Shown here piece after piece: positions 16,642 through 25,154 of a stretch of DNA of 32,423 nt. The translations under genes were made by a program, and so were the position numbers. Positions within the stretch are counted from its first letter, which is position 1. The number at the start of each line of letters is the position of its first letter. The DNA lies in assembly GCA_005776885.1 (NCBI GenBank), contig SXOD01000025.1, forward strand, positions 1-32,423, written 5' to 3'. Source of the stretch: Planctomycetia bacterium (GTDB lineage Bacteria; Planctomycetota; Phycisphaerae; Phycisphaerales; SM1A02). The notes under the pieces were generated by a model that saw nothing but the letters and a program-made list of their open reading frames with translations, was not told the origin of the DNA and made no database searches.

Positions 16642-19602
16642 GTGCCGCCAGTGAGTGAGCCGTCGCCGCAGCCAGTTTTTGACCTGCTCATTGTCACGGC
16701 GGCGACCGCGGCACAGGCGCGTGGTTACCGACACGAACTGGCCTGGCGCAAGCGGCACGGACTCCTCCCCGGCGTCGGCGCAGTGATGGTGCTCCCCGAC
16801 CCTCGCGGCAAGCGAGTCGGAAGCGGCGGAAGCACGATCCTGGCGTTGGCCGCGGCGGCGCGACGGCTTGGGACCGCTCAACTTGCCACCTCACGCACCG
16901 CCGTCATCCACTGCGGCGGAGACAGTCGTCGACTCCCCGCCTTCAGCGCGCACGGCAAGGTCTTTGCGCCGGTGCCTTGCTCGTTGGGGGACGACGACTG
17001 CGTGCTGACGCGCACGGTCGCCGACCTCTGCGCCATCGTCCCGCGTTCTGGGCAGACCATCATCGCCTCGGGCGACATGATGCTTGGGATGGCTGGCCAC
17101 GGCGCACACACGCGGCCAGGCGCACACACGCGGCCGCCAATCGACCTCACCGGCGGCGACATCACCTTCCTCGCCACGCCGCTTCCCTTTGAACGCGCCT
17201 GCCGGCACGGCGTGTTCGCGGTCACGGGCACGCGCATCACCGCGGCCTTGCAAAAGCCCACGCGCACGGAGGCTCGCACTGCGGGCGCGATGCTTCCCGG
17301 CGGTCGCGCACTCACCGACACGGGAGTGATTGCGTTGACGGCCAGCGCGGCGCAGCGCCTGCTCCGCGCCACGCGCCCGATGCTTCCGTCCCTGCGCAAG
17401 GCCGCCGTCCCGCACATCGATCTGTACGACCACATCATTCGCGCGATGGTGCCCGGCATCGGGGCACGCGAGTACCGAGCGGCGTACGAGGCTCACGGGT
17501 CGTGGCACGACTCGTTCGGTGAGTTGAGATCGACACTTCGCGGCGCTGCGAGGCCGTTCCGCCTGCACGCGCATGTCCTCCCCCACTCGCCATTTGACCA
17601 TGCGGGGACGACGCGGCAGTACCTTGAACTGCTGGTGCGTGGAGCCACCCCCGCGCCCACCCCCGCGCCCACCCCCGCGCGCCTGCTGCTGCATTCCCGC
17701 GTGGGCGCGCTGATCAGCCGTGGCGCATGCGCATTGGTCGATTGCGACCTCGACTCCGCGCAGCTCGGTGGCAGCAACCTCTGCGTGGGGATTGGGCTTC
17801 TGGGGAGGAGGATCGCGTTGCCACGGGGCTGGTGCTGCTTCGAAGTTCCCCTCCACGATGGACAGGCCGTCCGCATCCTCCACGGCATCGACGATGACTT
17901 CAAGACGGCGTTCGACGAGGGCGGCACGATTGGCGGAGCGCCGTTAGCTCGATTCACGCGCCAACACGGGATCGACCCGCAGGCATTCCTGGATCCCCGC
18001 GCACCAGAAGCATCTCTCTGGACCGCACGACTGTGGCCCGTGCTCCCGCGCGCCACAGACGCGTCGCGATTCCTCCAGTGGATGCTGACCCCACGAGCGC
18101 GGCCGCCTCGCGCATGGCTGGACGCGCCTCGGGTCAGTGTCTCGCAGCTCGCATCACGCTGCGATGGCGAGGCCATGCTGGCGCAGCACTTGGCATGCGT
18201 TGAGCATTCTCTTGCCGCCGGACTCCCCAGCGAGATCGCCGCCGCCCCCCGCGCCTCACCGCTCGCCGCACACGCCAGGCTCACGAGCGACAATGCGCTC
18301 GCGACGCTGGCCGACGGCTACTCGCGTGAGTTCGCGCGCGCAACGAACCCGCTCACCAAGGCGCGACTGGTCATGGCGGGATCGGATCTCGCCAGCCGCC
18401 ACGGCTCGGCGCGGACTGCTGCCGGATTGCAGGCGGCGGCGATGGCGCTTGTTGGGAAGGCCGTCTCGGTCAGGGCGACAATCCGACGAGGCCGCGTTCA
18501 CGCAGCAGTACCCATCGGCACCACGATCGAAGCAGAATCGCCGGTCCGAGTCGACCTCGCCGGCGGTTGGAGCGACACGCCCCCCATCTGCATCGAACAC
18601 GGCGGCACGGTCCTCAACGCGGCCGTGCTGCTCGGCGGCGATTGCCCGATCCGCGCCACGGCCACGCTCATCGACGATCCCGTGATCCGCATCCGCAGCA
18701 TCGACCAGCGGAAACGTTGCACCATTCGCGACCTCGACGCTGTTCTTCGCTTTGACGACCCTCGCCGATGGGACGCGCTTCCCAAGGCCGCAATCGCGCT
18801 CAGCGGAATCGTGCCGCTCAAAGCGTCGCGCACCCGCGAGCTTTCATCGATCCTGCAAGCCTTCGGCGGCGGGATCGACCTCACAATGACCAGCACTGTC
18901 CCCAAGGGGAGCGGCCTGGGAACCAGCAGCATCCTTGGTGCCACGATTCTCGCTGCGCTCCACACGCTTTGCCGCGGCGACACTCCATCGCTCCCCGCGC
19001 TCATCCAGGAGACCAGCCAACTTGAGCAACTCATCTCCACGCGCGGCGGCTGGCAGGATCAGGTGGGAGGGCTCTACGGCGGCGTCAAGCTTTCGCGTAC
19101 AGCGCCCGGCGTGGCACAGTCTCCGCGCATCTCGCCCGTTGCCATGACTCCCGGCACGGCGCGCGCGCTGGCCGAACGCGGCGTGCTCCTGTATTCCGGC
19201 ATCCAACGCATGGCGCGCGGGCTCCTGGAGACCGTCGTGGGCAACTATCTCTTGCGAGATCCCGGGCGCATTCGCGCGATCGACCAACTCAAGGCGACGG
19301 CGGAGCGCGCGGCCACGGCGCTGAGGGAGGATGACCTCGACGCACTCGCCGAATGCATCAATAAGAATCGTCGGCTCAAGCTCATGATGGACCCGGCGAG
19401 CGTCACTCCACAGATGCAACTCTTGATCGACCCACTCCTCCCCAACCTTTCTGGCTGGTGCCCCTGCGGCGCCGGCGGCGGCGGGTTCATGTTCCTGCTG
19501 GCCAAGAGCCGCGCCGCAGCCGCGAGGGTGATGTCCATGGCCCCCTCCGCAGCACGGCTTTGCGTGACTTCGGCAGGTCTTCGGGTGCGGAGCTTGACCT
19601 AG
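16642..19602 (+). CDS. fkp: Bifunctional L-fucokinase / L-fucose-1-phosphate guanylyltransferase
   Basis: This 986-residue fusion matches Bacteroides Fkp (about 950 residues), which phosphorylates L-fucose and then makes GDP-L-fucose for glycan fucosylation. The N-terminal guanylyltransferase half has the nucleotide loop GKRVGSGGST near residues 54-63 and IHCGGDSRRLPAFSAHGKVF. The C-terminal half is a GHMP kinase: VDLAGGWSDTPP near 637, PKGSGLGTSS near 753 and CGAGGGGFMF near 941. Two small in-frame expansions are visible: an 18-nt duplication (17101-17136, GAHTRP twice) and a Pro-Thr-Pro-Ala linker (17647-17679). Start may be the GTG at 16642 or 16651; neither has a clear ribosome binding site. 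It is divergent from mutarotase and sugar ABC genes, consistent with salvage of imported fucose. The identity is strong; cell-surface use of GDP-fucose is inference. Confidence 0.93.
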   Translation: MPPVSEPSPQPVFDLLIVTAATAAQARGYRHELAWRKRHGLLPGVGAVMVLPDPRGKRVGSGGSTILALAAAARRLGTAQLATSRTAVIHCGGDSRRLPAFSAHGKVFAPVPCSLGDDDCVLTRTVADLCAIVPRSGQTIIASGDMMLGMAGHGAHTRPGAHTRPPIDLTGGDITFLATPLPFERACRHGVFAVTGTRITAALQKPTRTEARTAGAMLPGGRALTDTGVIALTASAAQRLLRATRPMLPSLRKAAVPHIDLYDHIIRAMVPGIGAREYRAAYEAHGSWHDSFGELRSTLRGAARPFRLHAHVLPHSPFDHAGTTRQYLELLVRGATPAPTPAPTPARLLLHSRVGALISRGACALVDCDLDSAQLGGSNLCVGIGLLGRRIALPRGWCCFEVPLHDGQAVRILHGIDDDFKTAFDEGGTIGGAPLARFTRQHGIDPQAFLDPRAPEASLWTARLWPVLPRATDASRFLQWMLTPRARPPRAWLDAPRVSVSQLASRCDGEAMLAQHLACVEHSLAAGLPSEIAAAPRASPLAAHARLTSDNALATLADGYSREFARATNPLTKARLVMAGSDLASRHGSARTAAGLQAAAMALVGKAVSVRATIRRGRVHAAVPIGTTIEAESPVRVDLAGGWSDTPPICIEHGGTVLNAAVLLGGDCPIRATATLIDDPVIRIRSIDQRKRCTIRDLDAVLRFDDPRRWDALPKAAIALSGIVPLKASRTRELSSILQAFGGGIDLTMTSTVPKGSGLGTSSILGATILAALHTLCRGDTPSLPALIQETSQLEQLISTRGGWQDQVGGLYGGVKLSRTAPGVAQSPRISPVAMTPGTARALAERGVLLYSGIQRMARGLLETVVGNYLLRDPGRIRAIDQLKATAERAATALREDDLDALAECINKNRRLKLMMDPASVTPQMQLLIDPLLPNLSGWCPCGAGGGGFMFLLAKSRAAAARVMSMAPSAARLCVTSAGLRVRSLT
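17101..17136 (+). repeat. 18-nt in-frame duplication within fkp
   Basis: GGCGCACACACGCGGCC occurs at 17101-17117 and 17119-17135, forming two 18-nt units that differ only in the last base (A or G). It encodes GAHTRP twice in the guanylyltransferase half and looks like a recent slippage insertion. Confidence 0.85.
17647..17679 (+). repeat. 12-nt Pro-Thr-Pro-Ala repeat within fkp
   Basis: The 12-nt unit CCCACCCCCGCG repeats in frame (the first copy partial), encoding TPAPTPAPTPA near residue 336. It marks a flexible linker after the nucleotidyltransferase core and could vary in copy number between strains. Confidence 0.8.
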
Positions 19603-19603
19603 A

Positions 19604-19665
19604 CCCCCTGAGCATTCACCAAAACGAGCATTCCGAATGCTGTTTCTGATGAATGCTCCGGGGGG
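19604..19665. other. Nested dyad-symmetry element after fkp
   Basis: An outer inverted repeat pairs CCCCCTGAGCATTCA (19604-19618) with the complement at 19650-19665 with one mismatch. Inside it lies a perfect palindrome, AGCATTC-C-GAATGCT (19627-19641). The half-site GCATTC or its complement thus occurs four times. It begins 2 nt after the fkp stop and ends about 68 nt before the kinase start. It may be a terminator (no T-tract), an RNA structure or a double operator. Confidence 0.7.
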
Positions 19666-19733
19666 AACCCCACACGCGGTAATCTCGCGACCTTCCGTGA
19701 CCTCACACACCGTTCCCTCGCAGGTATCGAGGC

Positions 19734-22430
19734 ATGTCCGAAGGTGCGACAGACTCCCTGACCATGCAACCACCGTCGCCGGGCGACTCCGAGGTCCAGT
19801 CCGCGTTCTTGGACGCGATTGAGCTCGCACCGCCGGACCGAAGCGAAGTCCTTGCCCGAATCGGGGACCCCGCGTCGCGACAGCGCGTGACCGAACTTCT
19901 CGCCGCGCACGACCGCCTCGCGGCATCTGCACCGCGCCGCGGGCTCGGCGTCGAACAATCCGTCGGCGAGCACTCCAACCAGCTGCTCCCGCCAACCCTT
20001 GCCCGCCTTTCGTCGCTTGCCGGCATCACGATCGGCGACTTCGTCATCGAGCGCCCGCTGGGACTTGGCAGCCACGGCATCGTGTACGCGGCGCGGCAGA
20101 GCAGGCCCGATCGTCTCGTCGCCCTCAAGGTGATGGCACGGCACTTGGATTCATCTCGCGCTCGACAGCGATTTGAGCTGGAGGGTGAGGTGATCGCCCG
20201 ACTTCGCCACCCGGGAATCGCACATGTGTACTCGTGTGGTGTCACTGAAGTCGACGGTGTGTCGGTGCCTTGGTTCGCGATGGAACTGGTTGAGGGCGCA
20301 TCGACCATCACTCGATACACCGAGGCACGCGACCCCTCCCTCCACGAGCGACTCAACCTCATGGCCGCGGTCTGCGACATCGTGCAGTTCGGCCACCAGA
20401 ACGGCGTGCTGCACCGCGATCTCAAGCCAGCCAACATCCTTGTCGATGACCGCGGCCAGCTGAAGGTGATCGATTTTGGAGTGGCTGGCAGCGCGACGCC
20501 CGGGGCCGCGCTTCCCGGCGGCCTGGCGCAGGACGGCACGATCACTGGCACGCTCGCGTACATGGCACCGGAGCAGTGCGCCGCGGAGCAGTCGCGAGCC
20601 GTGGACGGTCGCGCCGATGTCTTCGCGCTCGGATCGATCCTCTTCGAAGTGCTCACGGGGCGGCCCGCCCTGCCGCCTCTCGCACGGGCGTTACCCGCCG
20701 CGCTGCGCACGGCCGCCGAGACGCCTCGACCTCGTGCGTCGACGATCAACCAATCGATCCCCCGTGATGTCGATGCCATCGTCTCGCGCGCCCTGGCGCT
20801 CAACGCCTCCGATCGATATCCAACGCCCGCTGCACTCGCCGCGGATCTTCGCGCTGTGCTCGCCCACCAGCCAGTCTCCGCGCGCCCGCGCACGCCCATC
20901 TACCTTGCGGCTCGATTTCTCCGGCGGCGGTGGGTGCCGACGATCAGCGTGGCCGCGGTCATCGCTGCACTCGCCTCGGCGACGGTGCTGTCGCTCAACG
21001 CGCTCAAGCGAGAGCGCGAAGCTCGCGCCGAGGAGTCCACTCGTGCGGCTGAGCTGGCAACGGCGCTGGCGCAGCTCGAGGCGGAGTCCAAGGTGAGCGC
21101 TGCCGCCGTGCAGTTCCTTGCGAAGAATGTCGTCGGCGCGATGCCGGCGCGCGCGGGGAAGCCCGATGCCACGGTGCGGGAGTCGCTCTTGGTGGCGGTC
21201 AAGGCCATTCCCGCGGCGGCAAGAGGCGATCCTCGTGCCGAATTTGAGCTTCACAAGATCGCCGCCGAGGCCCTGGTTGGGTTCAGCGAGTTTGGCCCGG
21301 CCGCGGCCGAGTTCACGGCCGCCATCGCCATCATGGACGACCACCCAGACCTCCCGCTCCTGGAGGATCCAGAACGAGTCTCGCTCCTCTCCACGGCCGG
21401 CCTCACGCTGGGTGTCATGAAGGACGCGCGCGCTCCCGACCTGCAGCTTCGCGCCTGGTCCGAAGCCAAGGAACGACTTGGCCAAGGCCACGCGTCCACT
21501 ATTCGCGCCGGCTCGGCATACCTCGTCGGAGTCACCCGAAGGGACGGCTTTGCGGTGCACCGCGACGAGCACGAATCGCTCTACGCCACGGCCGTGTCGT
21601 CGTTGGGTGTCGATGTTCCGGCGACCAAAACGGTCCGACAGTCGTTGGCGAAGCAGCTCATCTGGAGCGGCGCGGCAGACCGACAGCGTGGTCGAGAACT
21701 GGCGGAGCTTGAGGTGGCCAGCGCGGGCCGGGTCGCGGATGCCACTGGCATTGACAACGCCAACCGACTCTTGTTGGACGCCATGGTGGCTGCTGGCGAC
21801 CCGACAGCTCTCGAGTTTGGCAAGTCTCAGCTCGAATCGACCGTCGCCAAGTACGGCGCAAGCAGCGCGCAGTCCCAACTGGTGCGGACCAGGTATCTCA
21901 TGGCCCTGCGCCATGCCGGCGACTGGGCGGCGATGCACCCGATCGCCGAACAGCACGCGCTGGGGCTGGACACCGGAGCGCATGTGCTGACCGCTGACAA
22001 GATGGATGCGTGGTTGGAGTTGGCCGTCGCCGCGGCGGAGGTGGGAGACCGAGACTGCGCAGAACGCGCCCTCGAACGGGCCACGGAGCATGAAGCCGCC
22101 ATCATCGACCCGACAAGTCAGCGCCCGACCCTGGCTCGCCTGGAAAAGGCTCGCGTCCGTGCACTACTTGGAACTCCGGGCGATCTCCCCGCTTGCATCG
22201 CAGACCTCAAGGGCGCACGGACCGCCATCAACCCCGACCGCCCGTTGACTGTGCGCGCCTTGACGGAGGCCCTGGGCATCGAGGCGCGACTCGCGTTTCA
22301 AGGCGGTGACACAGTGACGGGCGCGGCGCTCGCACGCGAGTACCTCGCCGCCCTGGAACGCGACGGCGTCCAGCCCGGATGGCTCGCGACGGAGTTGCGG
22401 CGGAGGCTCGATCAACAGCCGGGTGGGTGA
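19734..22430 (+). CDS. Membrane-anchored Ser/Thr protein kinase with helical sensor region
   Basis: This 898-residue Hanks-type kinase has a kinase domain at about 100-375: glycine loop GLGSHGIVY, Lys132 in ALKVM, HRDLKPAN with catalytic Asp229, and metal-binding Asp247 in VIDFGVAG; GTLAYMAPEQ ends the activation segment. A single transmembrane helix lies at about 402-425. Behind it comes a charged coiled coil (about 428-460) and then about 430 residues of helical, TPR-like sequence that would be outside the cytoplasm or wrap as a ligand domain. Residues 1-95 may include an inhibitory helical segment. CAGGT lies about 9 nt before the ATG at 19734. It converges on an ECF sigma factor gene 54 nt away, a pairing common in planctomycetes. 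The substrates and signal are unknown. Confidence 0.92.
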   Translation: MSEGATDSLTMQPPSPGDSEVQSAFLDAIELAPPDRSEVLARIGDPASRQRVTELLAAHDRLAASAPRRGLGVEQSVGEHSNQLLPPTLARLSSLAGITIGDFVIERPLGLGSHGIVYAARQSRPDRLVALKVMARHLDSSRARQRFELEGEVIARLRHPGIAHVYSCGVTEVDGVSVPWFAMELVEGASTITRYTEARDPSLHERLNLMAAVCDIVQFGHQNGVLHRDLKPANILVDDRGQLKVIDFGVAGSATPGAALPGGLAQDGTITGTLAYMAPEQCAAEQSRAVDGRADVFALGSILFEVLTGRPALPPLARALPAALRTAAETPRPRASTINQSIPRDVDAIVSRALALNASDRYPTPAALAADLRAVLAHQPVSARPRTPIYLAARFLRRRWVPTISVAAVIAALASATVLSLNALKREREARAEESTRAAELATALAQLEAESKVSAAAVQFLAKNVVGAMPARAGKPDATVRESLLVAVKAIPAAARGDPRAEFELHKIAAEALVGFSEFGPAAAEFTAAIAIMDDHPDLPLLEDPERVSLLSTAGLTLGVMKDARAPDLQLRAWSEAKERLGQGHASTIRAGSAYLVGVTRRDGFAVHRDEHESLYATAVSSLGVDVPATKTVRQSLAKQLIWSGAADRQRGRELAELEVASAGRVADATGIDNANRLLLDAMVAAGDPTALEFGKSQLESTVAKYGASSAQSQLVRTRYLMALRHAGDWAAMHPIAEQHALGLDTGAHVLTADKMDAWLELAVAAAEVGDRDCAERALERATEHEAAIIDPTSQRPTLARLEKARVRALLGTPGDLPACIADLKGARTAINPDRPLTVRALTEALGIEARLAFQGGDTVTGAALAREYLAALERDGVQPGWLATELRRRLDQQPGG

Positions 22431-22466
22431 GGCGCCCTCGATCAACAGCCGGGAGCGTGAAGCACC
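22407..22466. repeat. 30-bp tandem duplication at the kinase C-terminus
   Basis: CTCGATCAACAGCCGGG starts two adjacent 30-nt units (22407-22436 and 22437-22466) that differ at four positions. The unit includes the kinase stop codon, and because 30 is a multiple of three, the second copy repeats the last codons and a TGA in the same frame. Confidence 0.85.
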
Positions 22467-22484
22467 GTCAGGCGTGGCGCATCT

Positions 22485-23135
22485 TCACGCGTGCGACTCC
22501 AGGCGCTGGTAGAGCCACGCCCGAGCGAAAGTCCAGTCTTGCTTCACCGTGCGCACAGCCACGCCAAGCAGCTCGGCGAGTTGCTCGTTGGAGAAATCAA
22601 ATGCGCAGCGCATCTCCACCACCGACGCTGCGCGCGGGTAGGCGTGCGCCAGTTCGTCAATGGCCTCATTCAGCGCCTGCGCCCGCTCCGGACTCCGCCC
22701 CACTTCCGCGAGTGAGAGTTCCTCCGCATCGCGAATCGGCACAATCGAGAGAGCTGATCGCTCCACCTTGCGCCGACGCCCACGGTCGATCAGGTACTGC
22801 CGCATCGCGCGGGCGTGGCTGGCGATGAAGTAGGCGCGCCCCCGCCACTCGGGCTCGCGACCGCCAAAGACCTTCATCCACGCCTCGTGCAGGACCAAGG
22901 TCGCCTGGAGACTGGGGCTGGGCGGCTCCCCGCGCAACACCGCGACCGCAACCGAATGCAGTTCCTCGTAGTACTGCGGCCAGAGGGATTCGGGGGTGGG
23001 GGTGGGGGCTGAGGTCCCACCGCCGAGACCGATTCCTGGGTTATCGGACTCAGTTCTCTGCGGCAGACCGATTGACACCTCGGACGCGACCGGCGCGCCA
23101 GGCGATCGAACGGAACTCTCTTTCGGCAGATGCAT
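22485..23135 (-). CDS. ECF sigma factor, planctomycete TIGR02999-like type
   Basis: RNA polymerase sigma factor of 216 residues. Region 2 lies at about 70-140 (LHEAWMKVFGG, RAYFIASHARAMRQYLID), region 4 at about 165-212 with the helix-turn-helix FSNEQLAELLGVAVRTVKQDW. The conserved VLHEAW and ARAMR strings are those of the ECF group abundant in planctomycetes, which often lies near Hanks-type kinases and lacks a classical anti-sigma factor. The ATG at 23135 is preferred over the longer open frame because the family has no such extension; the first 45 residues here are low-complexity and no ribosome binding site is visible, so a start further downstream is also possible. It converges on the Ser/Thr kinase gene and is divergent from the dynamin-like operon, whose promoter region it borders. 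The regulon is unknown. Confidence 0.88.
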   Translation of the reverse strand: MHLPKESSVRSPGAPVASEVSIGLPQRTESDNPGIGLGGGTSAPTPTPESLWPQYYEELHSVAVAVLRGEPPSPSLQATLVLHEAWMKVFGGREPEWRGRAYFIASHARAMRQYLIDRGRRRKVERSALSIVPIRDAEELSLAEVGRSPERAQALNEAIDELAHAYPRAASVVEMRCAFDFSNEQLAELLGVAVRTVKQDWTFARAWLYQRLESHA

Positions 23136-23267
23136 TGGAAACGGAGGCGCAAGCGGCAGCCCGAACCCGAACGCGCAATCTACGGCAGATTGGATGCCCG
23201 GGGATCGGGGGTGTTCGCAGGAGAGGTGCCCGGTCTCGCAGTCCGGGGAGCCCATGAGGATCAATCG

Positions 23268-25148
23268 ATGAACCTTCGAAGCCACGCCCGGTTGGAGGCG
23301 ACGATCGCAGCCGCCAAGAGTCTCGCGGTCACATTGAGGCAGATCGGCCAACTCGACGAGGCTGAGGCCGTTGAACAAATGGTCACGGAGGCACGCGAAG
23401 AGCGGCTGCTCATCGGAGTCGCGGGCGCCTCGAAGCGGGGCAAGTCGACGCTGGTCAATGCCATCTTGGGCCGCGAGGACGATCTCCTAGCGCCGACCGG
23501 CCGCTTCCCTGCAACCAATGTCGTCTCGATGTTTGCCTGGGCGCCAACTCTGGCAGTGCGCGTGCACTTCGAAGACGACGCTCGAAAACCCATCGACATT
23601 CGCCCGGAAGAGATTCGCTCCTACGCTTGCGAGGAGGGAAACCCCGCCAACGAAAAGTCCGTCCAGCGTATCGAGGTGGAAGGCCCATTCCCGGGACTGG
23701 ACGAGCAACTTGGGCTCATGGATCTTCCTGGCGCCGACAACGCAGCTGCATCGCAACACGCGCAGATCCTGTTCCGTTCGCTCTCTCAAGTCCAGGCGAT
23801 CGTCTTCCTGATCTCCGCAGACGACCCCATTAACGCAGCCGAACAGGAGCTGTTGAAACTCGTCCGGAAGTCGGATGCGAGTCGGTTCATCTTCGTTCTC
23901 AACAAGTGTGACCTTGTGGAAGACGGTGAGTTGACTGCCGCAGAGCTGCAAGAGGGGCTCAACCACAACCGCTCCATTCTGGCGAGCGTTGGCTTTCCGG
24001 GGGTTCCGATCTTGCAGTTAAGCGCCCTGAAGGCCATGAACGGCACCGAGGGCTCGGGCATTGCAGAACTTGCTTCCGCCATCCGAGAGTCGATCGCGTC
24101 GCAACGGCTTGACATCGTCGCGGACACGCTCGATTCGAGGCTTGCGAGGGTGAAGGACCTCGCCTCGACGCGCGCCGCCGAGGCACTCGCCATCGCCCGG
24201 ATGGACGAGTCGGACCTCACCGCTCTCAAGGAGCAGGTCGGCGAACTGCGTGTTTCGCTGAGCCAAGGGAAGCAGGAGCGCATCACACGGTTCCGATCGG
24301 ATAGTAGCGACGCTCTCCGGGTGCTGGACGACTCGGTCGATCGGCTCACTCGGCAGTTGCAGCGCGACTACCTCTCGCTGATCGACTCCAAGGGCAACGC
24401 GGACATCCCCGAGTTGGCCTCGTCCATCCACGCAGACCTCGACCTGGCGGTGCGGGAGGGCCTCTCGGCACCAATGTCCCAGTGCCAGGAGGCGCTGGAT
24501 CGCGCGAGTGAGACGCTTGCCTCGTCCGGGCCCCGCGTGAACATGCAGGATCTTGTTCCCAGTTCGCCTGCCGCGACCGCGGGATCTCGCGCGGTTGACG
24601 CGCTCCGGGTACCGATAGCGGTCGCTCCAGGCGTGCTTCTTAGTGGATTCACGCTGGCACTGCCACCGCTCATGGGTGGGGCGATGTCCGCTGCAGCTGG
24701 TGGATCATGGGTAGGCATGTTCGTGGGAGGGCTTACCCAAGCGGCCGTCCTCCCACTCCTCACCGTCGTGACCGTCCCCTTGGGGCTCGGGGCAATCGGA
24801 TGGGCCGCGTACCGAGGCTTCCGCGCGTTCCAACACGGGAAGACCAAGGATCGCAATGCCCTCAAGTCCGCCGTCTGCGGGATGCTTGATGGCGTTCGCG
24901 ATCAGGTCCGAGATGAAACGCACCGACTTCGTGGCGAGATCCCCGCGCGACTGGACCAACACTTTGCGCAGGAAGAGAGTCGGCTCGCTTCTCTTTCGAA
25001 GCAGTTGGCCAGTCGCTTGCACACTCGACCCACTTCCAGCCAACTCGAGGCCCTTACCGCGAACGAGGCGTTGATTCGGGCCCTGCCCTGCCTTGAGCCA
25101 GCCACAGAGGAGTGCGCGGCCACGCGATCGCCCATCAACGGCAGATGA
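23268..25148 (+). CDS. Bacterial dynamin-like GTPase
   Basis: Large membrane-associated GTPase of 626 residues. G1 is GASKRGKS at residues 53-60, the G2 threonine lies in FPATNVVS, G3 is DLPG near 151-154 and G4 is NKCD at about 211-214. A long coiled-coil middle (about 300-440) is followed by a hydrophobic paddle of two to three membrane segments (about 446-515) and a helical C-terminus. This order matches bacterial dynamin-like proteins, which bind and remodel membranes on GTP hydrolysis. The ATG at 23268 follows GAGGA by about 8 nt; the frame upstream has no domain. It heads an operon with a second GTPase 6 nt downstream; tandem dynamin-like pairs are common in the family and some act in membrane repair or phage defence. 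Family is firm; role is inference. Confidence 0.88.
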   Translation: MNLRSHARLEATIAAAKSLAVTLRQIGQLDEAEAVEQMVTEAREERLLIGVAGASKRGKSTLVNAILGREDDLLAPTGRFPATNVVSMFAWAPTLAVRVHFEDDARKPIDIRPEEIRSYACEEGNPANEKSVQRIEVEGPFPGLDEQLGLMDLPGADNAAASQHAQILFRSLSQVQAIVFLISADDPINAAEQELLKLVRKSDASRFIFVLNKCDLVEDGELTAAELQEGLNHNRSILASVGFPGVPILQLSALKAMNGTEGSGIAELASAIRESIASQRLDIVADTLDSRLARVKDLASTRAAEALAIARMDESDLTALKEQVGELRVSLSQGKQERITRFRSDSSDALRVLDDSVDRLTRQLQRDYLSLIDSKGNADIPELASSIHADLDLAVREGLSAPMSQCQEALDRASETLASSGPRVNMQDLVPSSPAATAGSRAVDALRVPIAVAPGVLLSGFTLALPPLMGGAMSAAAGGSWVGMFVGGLTQAAVLPLLTVVTVPLGLGAIGWAAYRGFRAFQHGKTKDRNALKSAVCGMLDGVRDQVRDETHRLRGEIPARLDQHFAQEESRLASLSKQLASRLHTRPTSSQLEALTANEALIRALPCLEPATEECAATRSPINGR

Positions 25149-25154
25149 CCTCCC

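Noticed and set aside
23036-23050. GGTTATCGG as a possible fourth copy of the palindromic element
   Set aside because: Only the nine-base core matches; neither the rest of the arm nor the opposite arm is present.
23136-23378. Longer N-terminus for the ECF sigma factor
   Set aside because: The extension overlaps the start of the divergent dynamin-like gene and is absent from the sigma factor family.
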